A stretch of DNA of 64,000 nt, from positions 1 to 64,000 of the forward strand of contig DAOUJJ010000013.1 in assembly GCA_034422835.1 (NCBI GenBank), read 5' to 3'. Source of the DNA: VXMO01 sp034422835 (lineage in GTDB: Bacteria; Chloroflexota; Dehalococcoidia; UBA6926). Both the position numbers and the translations under genes were made by a program. The notes beneath the pieces were generated by a model. The model was given only the letters and a program-made list of their open reading frames with translations. It was not told the DNA's origin and did no database searches. Numbering within the stretch: the stretch's first letter is position 1; the number at the start of each line of letters is the position of its first letter. Below, piece by piece: positions 60,947 to 64,000 of this stretch.

Positions 60947-61627
60947 CTACAGCTTGCTGGCCAGTTCCTCCATGTGGCCGGTGACGAGGAAGACGACGCG
61001 CTCTGCGATGTTCGTCGTCCGGTCCGCGATGCGCTCAAAGTTATGTGTCGCCCACACCAGGTACGTCGCCTCCTGCACCAGCGACGGATTCTCAATCATG
61101 GTCTGAATCAGGGCGTGGTAGGACGAGTCCTGCATCGCGTCGACCTCATCGTCCTCCTCGCAGATCCTGCGGGCGGCGTCGGCATCGCGCTCTACCAACG
61201 CCGTCAATGCCCGCCGGAGCATGTCCCGGCACTTCTCCGCCATCTGCGGCAGCGTGTCCAGGGGCCGCACCGTGCTGTCCGCCCCGATCATCTCCGCGAT
61301 GCGCGCATTGCCCTCCGCATGGTCCGCCATCCGCTCAAGATCGACAATGATGTTCAGCACGGCCACGACGACGCGCAGGTCGCCGGCCATCGGCTGCTGC
61401 GTTGCGATGACGCGGATGGCCTTTTCCTCAGTGTCAAAGCGCGCCTTATCGATGCGCTCATCCTCGGCAACCACCTGCTGCGCAAGATTCGAGTCCCGAT
61501 TCAGCAGCGCCTCCAGAGAGCGTTCGATGGACTTGTCCACCATGGAGCCCATGGCGAGAACGTCATCCAGGAGCTCTCGCAGCAGCCGATCAAAGTCGGT
61601 GCGGGTCGCGTGCGGTTCCATTGCCAT
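60947..61627 (-). CDS. phoU: phosphate transport regulator PhoU
   Basis: The 226-residue PhoU has two repeats of a three-helix bundle. It shows the metal-binding-type acidic motifs of the family (EDERIDKARFDTEEKAIRVIATQQPMAGDLR and the equivalent EDDEVDAMQ in the second half). It links the Pst transporter to the phosphate sensor kinase and slows uptake when phosphate is plentiful. It lies 53 bases after the pstB gene. A copy of its last 11 codons lies at 60298-60330. Confidence 0.93.
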   Translation of the reverse strand: MAMEPHATRTDFDRLLRELLDDVLAMGSMVDKSIERSLEALLNRDSNLAQQVVAEDERIDKARFDTEEKAIRVIATQQPMAGDLRVVVAVLNIIVDLERMADHAEGNARIAEMIGADSTVRPLDTLPQMAEKCRDMLRRALTALVERDADAARRICEEDDEVDAMQDSSYHALIQTMIENPSLVQEATYLVWATHNFERIADRTTNIAERVVFLVTGHMEELASKL

Positions 61628-61680
61628 CGTCCGTCACCTCCCCCGATTACGGGTTGGTCTTGACAGGTTATACAGTCTAC

Positions 61681-62616
61681 CTAACTGAAGCGGCCAGTGA
61701 TATAGTCCTCCGTCGTCTTCTCCCGCGGATTCGTGAATATCTCTGACGTAGCATCGTATTCCACCAGCATCCCGGCCCGGTCCTCCCCCATGTGCATGAA
61801 CGCCGTCATCTCGGATACCCGCGCCGCCTGCTGCATGTTGTGCGTCACAACAAGAATGGTGTACTCATGCCCCAACTCCTGCATCAGTTCCTCGATGCGA
61901 AGCGTTGACGCCGGGTCCAGCGCGGAGCATGGCTCATCCATGAGAATCACGTCCGGCTCAACGGCCAGCGTTCGCGCGATGCAGAGCCGCTGCTGCTGAC
62001 CGCCGGAAAGCTCATTCCCCTGTTGCTTCAGCTTGTCTTTCACCTCGTCCCACAGCGCCGCCTGCGTCAGGCATCGCTCAACAATCTCATCCAGCTCCGC
62101 GCGTTTCTTGATGCCGTGGCGTCGTGGTCCGTAGGTGATGTTGTCATAGATGGACATCGGCAGAGGGTTTGGCCGTTGGAACACCATCCCGACGGCGCGG
62201 CGCAGTTCAGTCACGTCCACGCGGCGGTCATAGATCGGCACGCCGCTCATCTCGACAGTGCCCTCGATCCGCGCGCCCGGGATCAGATCGTTCATGCGGT
62301 TGAAGCTGCGCAGGAGTGAACTCTTGCCGCAGCCGGACGCGCCGATAATCGCCGTCACCGTGCGTTCGGGAATCTCCACGGAGATGTCCTTCAGCGCCCG
62401 GAACTCGCCGTAATAAAGCGACATATTCTCCGTGCGCAGTGAAACCGGCCGCTTTGATACCGCTATCCGACCCGTCGCCTGTTGAACCGTCATCGCATTG
62501 TTCGGACTGCCCGCTGCTTCCTGTTGTGTAGCCGCGTTCGCTACGGTCGTCATGATAGGCGCCCGCAGCGGCTCGGCGCTACCTGGGCTTTTAGTCAGAT
62601 TGTTCGTCATTGTCAT
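61681..62616 (-). CDS. pstB: phosphate ABC transporter ATPase PstB (second copy)
   Basis: The 311-residue PstB ATPase has Walker A GASGCGKSS, the Q-loop region GMVFQRPNPLP, signature LSGGQQQRLCIARTLA and Walker B VILMDEPCSALDP. An unusual N-terminal extension of about 55 residues precedes the fold. A later start (MSLYYGEF, near residue 65) would be too short, so the extension is probably real. Its ATG follows the stop of the other pstB without any gap. It powers phosphate import. Confidence 0.93.
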   Translation of the reverse strand: MTMTNNLTKSPGSAEPLRAPIMTTVANAATQQEAAGSPNNAMTVQQATGRIAVSKRPVSLRTENMSLYYGEFRALKDISVEIPERTVTAIIGASGCGKSSLLRSFNRMNDLIPGARIEGTVEMSGVPIYDRRVDVTELRRAVGMVFQRPNPLPMSIYDNITYGPRRHGIKKRAELDEIVERCLTQAALWDEVKDKLKQQGNELSGGQQQRLCIARTLAVEPDVILMDEPCSALDPASTLRIEELMQELGHEYTILVVTHNMQQAARVSEMTAFMHMGEDRAGMLVEYDATSEIFTNPREKTTEDYITGRFS

Positions 62617-63405
62617 TTATCCGAATCGTCCTGTGATGTAGTCCTCCGTCGCGCGTTTCATCGGCGTGGAGAATATCTGCCCCGTCTCTCCGGTCTCAAC
62701 GACGTAACCGGTCTGCTGGTCATCAACCGTCAGGAACGTCGTGTAATCGGACACGCGCGCCGCCTGCTGCATGTTATGCGTGACCAAAACGATGGTGTAA
62801 TTCGGCGCGAGCTCCCGCATCAGGCCCTCAATCGCCAGCGTCGCAATCGGATCGAGAGATGAACACGGCTCGTCCATCAGGATGACCTCCGGGTCAAGCG
62901 CCAGCGTCCGTGCGATGCAGAGGCGTTGCTGCTGTCCGCCGGACAACGTGTACGCCGAATCCTTCAGCCTGTCCTTTACCTCGTCCCACAACGCAGCCTG
63001 CCGCAGGCACCGCTCGACGAGCGCGTCCATATCCCCCTTGAACCTCGCGATGCGCGGCCCAAACGCCACGTTGTCATAGATCGACTTCGGGAACGGGTTG
63101 GGCTTCTGGAACACCATCCCGATGCGGAACCGAATCTCGGTGGGGTCCGCATCCTCCGCGTACACGTTGTCACCATGGAACAGGACTTCACCCTCCACAC
63201 GCGCTGTGCGGATCAGGTCATTCATCCGATTCATGCATCGCAGGAGCGAACTCTTGCCGCAGCCGGACGGCCCGATGAACGCCGTGATCTTGCGCGGTGG
63301 AATGTCCAGGTTCACGTCCTTCAGCGCCTGAAATCCACCGTAGAACAGATTCAACCCGCGCACTGATAGCGCAGGTGGCGCGGAAATCGCTGTCGCAGTT
63401 GCCAT
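62617..63405 (-). CDS. pstB: phosphate ABC transporter ATPase PstB (first copy)
   Basis: The 262-residue PstB has normal length: Walker A GPSGCGKSS, LSGGQQQRLCIARTLALDPEVILMDEPCSSLDP. The start at 63405 has GGGAGAG upstream. The two PstB copies are diverged (for example CSSLDPIATLAIEGLMREL here against CSALDPASTLRIEELMQEL there), so they are not recent duplicates. They may form a heterodimer with the PstC/PstA pair. It follows pstA by 25 bases. Confidence 0.95.
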   Translation of the reverse strand: MATATAISAPPALSVRGLNLFYGGFQALKDVNLDIPPRKITAFIGPSGCGKSSLLRCMNRMNDLIRTARVEGEVLFHGDNVYAEDADPTEIRFRIGMVFQKPNPFPKSIYDNVAFGPRIARFKGDMDALVERCLRQAALWDEVKDRLKDSAYTLSGGQQQRLCIARTLALDPEVILMDEPCSSLDPIATLAIEGLMRELAPNYTIVLVTHNMQQAARVSDYTTFLTVDDQQTGYVVETGETGQIFSTPMKRATEDYITGRFG

Positions 63406-63430
63406 ATATGTAACTCTCTCCCTGCCTGCC

Positions 63431-64000
63431 TTATTCTTCGGACCGCCGCTGGAACCTGTCCCGCAGCAGGATTGCCGTCGCATTCATCGTCAGCAGAACG
63501 AGCAGCAGGATGATGATTGCCGCGGCCGTCACGTGCTGCCAGTCCAGCTGCGGACGTGAGACCCAGTTGAAGATCTGGATGGGCAGCACAGTGAATCGCT
63601 CGAATGGATGCCCGGGCGTGAAGGTGACGAAGACAAGACCAGAGATGGCCAGCAGCGGCGCCGCCTCACCGATCGCGCGGGACATCGCAAGGATCGTGCC
63701 CGTCAGGATGCCCGGCAGCGCGGACGGCAGTACCACGTGCCGTACTGTCTGCCAACGCGTCGCTCCCAGTGCCAACGACCCCTGCCGATAGCTGTCCGGC
63801 ACCGCTCGAATCGCCTCTCGTCCCGCCACGATTAACAGCGGCAGCACCAGCAGCGTTAGTGTCAGCGCGCCGGCAAGGATGACCCGGTCCAGGCTCAGAA
63901 GGAACACAAAGACGGCCAGACCCAACAGCCCGTACACGATGGACGGAACGCCAGCCAGGTTGGATATGTTCACTTCAATCAGCTGCGTCAGCCTGTTGCG
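63431..64000 (-). CDS. pstA: phosphate ABC transporter permease PstA, cut by the window edge
   Basis: The 3' 189 codons of pstA are present; the frame remains open to position 64000. Visible parts are the membrane helices and the coupling loop (LTQLIEVNISNLAGVPSIVYGLLGLAVFVFLL, and QGSLALGATRWQTVRHVVLPSALPGILTGTILAMSRAIGEAAPLL). PstA forms the channel with PstC, which is probably just outside the window. Confidence 0.95.
   Translation of the reverse strand, partial: RNRLTQLIEVNISNLAGVPSIVYGLLGLAVFVFLLSLDRVILAGALTLTLLVLPLLIVAGREAIRAVPDSYRQGSLALGATRWQTVRHVVLPSALPGILTGTILAMSRAIGEAAPLLAISGLVFVTFTPGHPFERFTVLPIQIFNWVSRPQLDWQHVTAAAIIILLLVLLTMNATAILLRDRFQRRSEE

Noticed and set aside
1..64000. Searched for tRNA, rRNA, CRISPR arrays and insertion sequences
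   Set aside because: No T-arm consensus, rRNA-like stretch, regularly spaced direct repeat or transposase motif was seen; the repeats present are short dispersed palindromes.

Overview
The window looks like a chromosomal piece of a bacterium of the phylum Chloroflexota, most likely a Dehalococcoidia/SAR202-type lineage. This is inferred from a moderately GC-rich genome, several family III CoA-transferases, an archaeal-type PEP carboxylase, a TGS-less threonyl-tRNA synthetase, a large secreted surface protein next to small membrane proteins, and many copies of short intergenic palindromes. No rRNA, tRNA, CRISPR array or insertion sequence was seen. Family names are assigned by eye from motifs, not by database search.

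Layout. (1) 0.4-17.5 kb is a dense defence island. A long minus-strand series reads half-HsdS, HsdM, HicA, HicB, three small membrane proteins, HsdS, a TIR-domain protein, a broken copy of the hsdR start, AbrB/VapC, HsdR, a YgjP/M48-type metallopeptidase and a HEPN protein. Facing it on the plus strand are a CBASS pair (CD-NTase plus Cap15-type 2TM beta-barrel effector) and a large RecB-like nuclease/helicase of the TM0106 type. (2) 17.8-22.2 kb is a glycine betaine/proline ABC importer operon (ATPase with CBS domains, fused double permease, binding lipoprotein). (3) 22.5-25 kb holds a nitroreductase, a DUF1801 protein, a rhodanese and a probable selenocysteine-containing peroxiredoxin-like lipoprotein. 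(4) 25.1-26.4 kb is infC-rpmI-rplT, with infC apparently starting at AUA. (5) 26.5-34 kb holds a double CoA-transferase, VapBC, a GmrSD-like DUF262 nuclease overlapping thrS, a DUF433 protein and an M42 aminopeptidase. (6) 35-41.8 kb holds a lipoprotein, PEP carboxylase, CTP synthase, Rho and HicAB. (7) 41.9-48 kb holds two coiled-coil/TM miniproteins around a 1373-residue surface protein with a long structured leader, then MeaB. (8) 48-53.2 kb holds a winged-helix protein, the two subunits of an ADP-forming acyl-CoA synthetase, a sortase and a TlpA-like thioredoxin. (9) 53.3-58.9 kb holds a solitary nuclease-methylase and a pair of CoA-transferases. (10) 59-64 kb holds small proteins, a HicAB-like pair, and the phosphate genes phoU, pstB, pstB, pstA (cut by the window edge).

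The most unusual signals are these. There is a UGA-encoded selenocysteine candidate with an adjacent SECIS-like hairpin. Two toxin-antitoxin cassettes each sit between an intact host gene and a duplicated remnant of that gene's end (hsdR 5' end, phoU 3' end). Intergenic palindromes are inserted in frame inside rho and, twice, inside a winged-helix gene. A TIR protein is built into a type I restriction operon. Catalytic and non-catalytic CoA-transferase halves occur both fused and as neighbouring genes. The surface-protein gene has a long structured leader that buries its own start codon.
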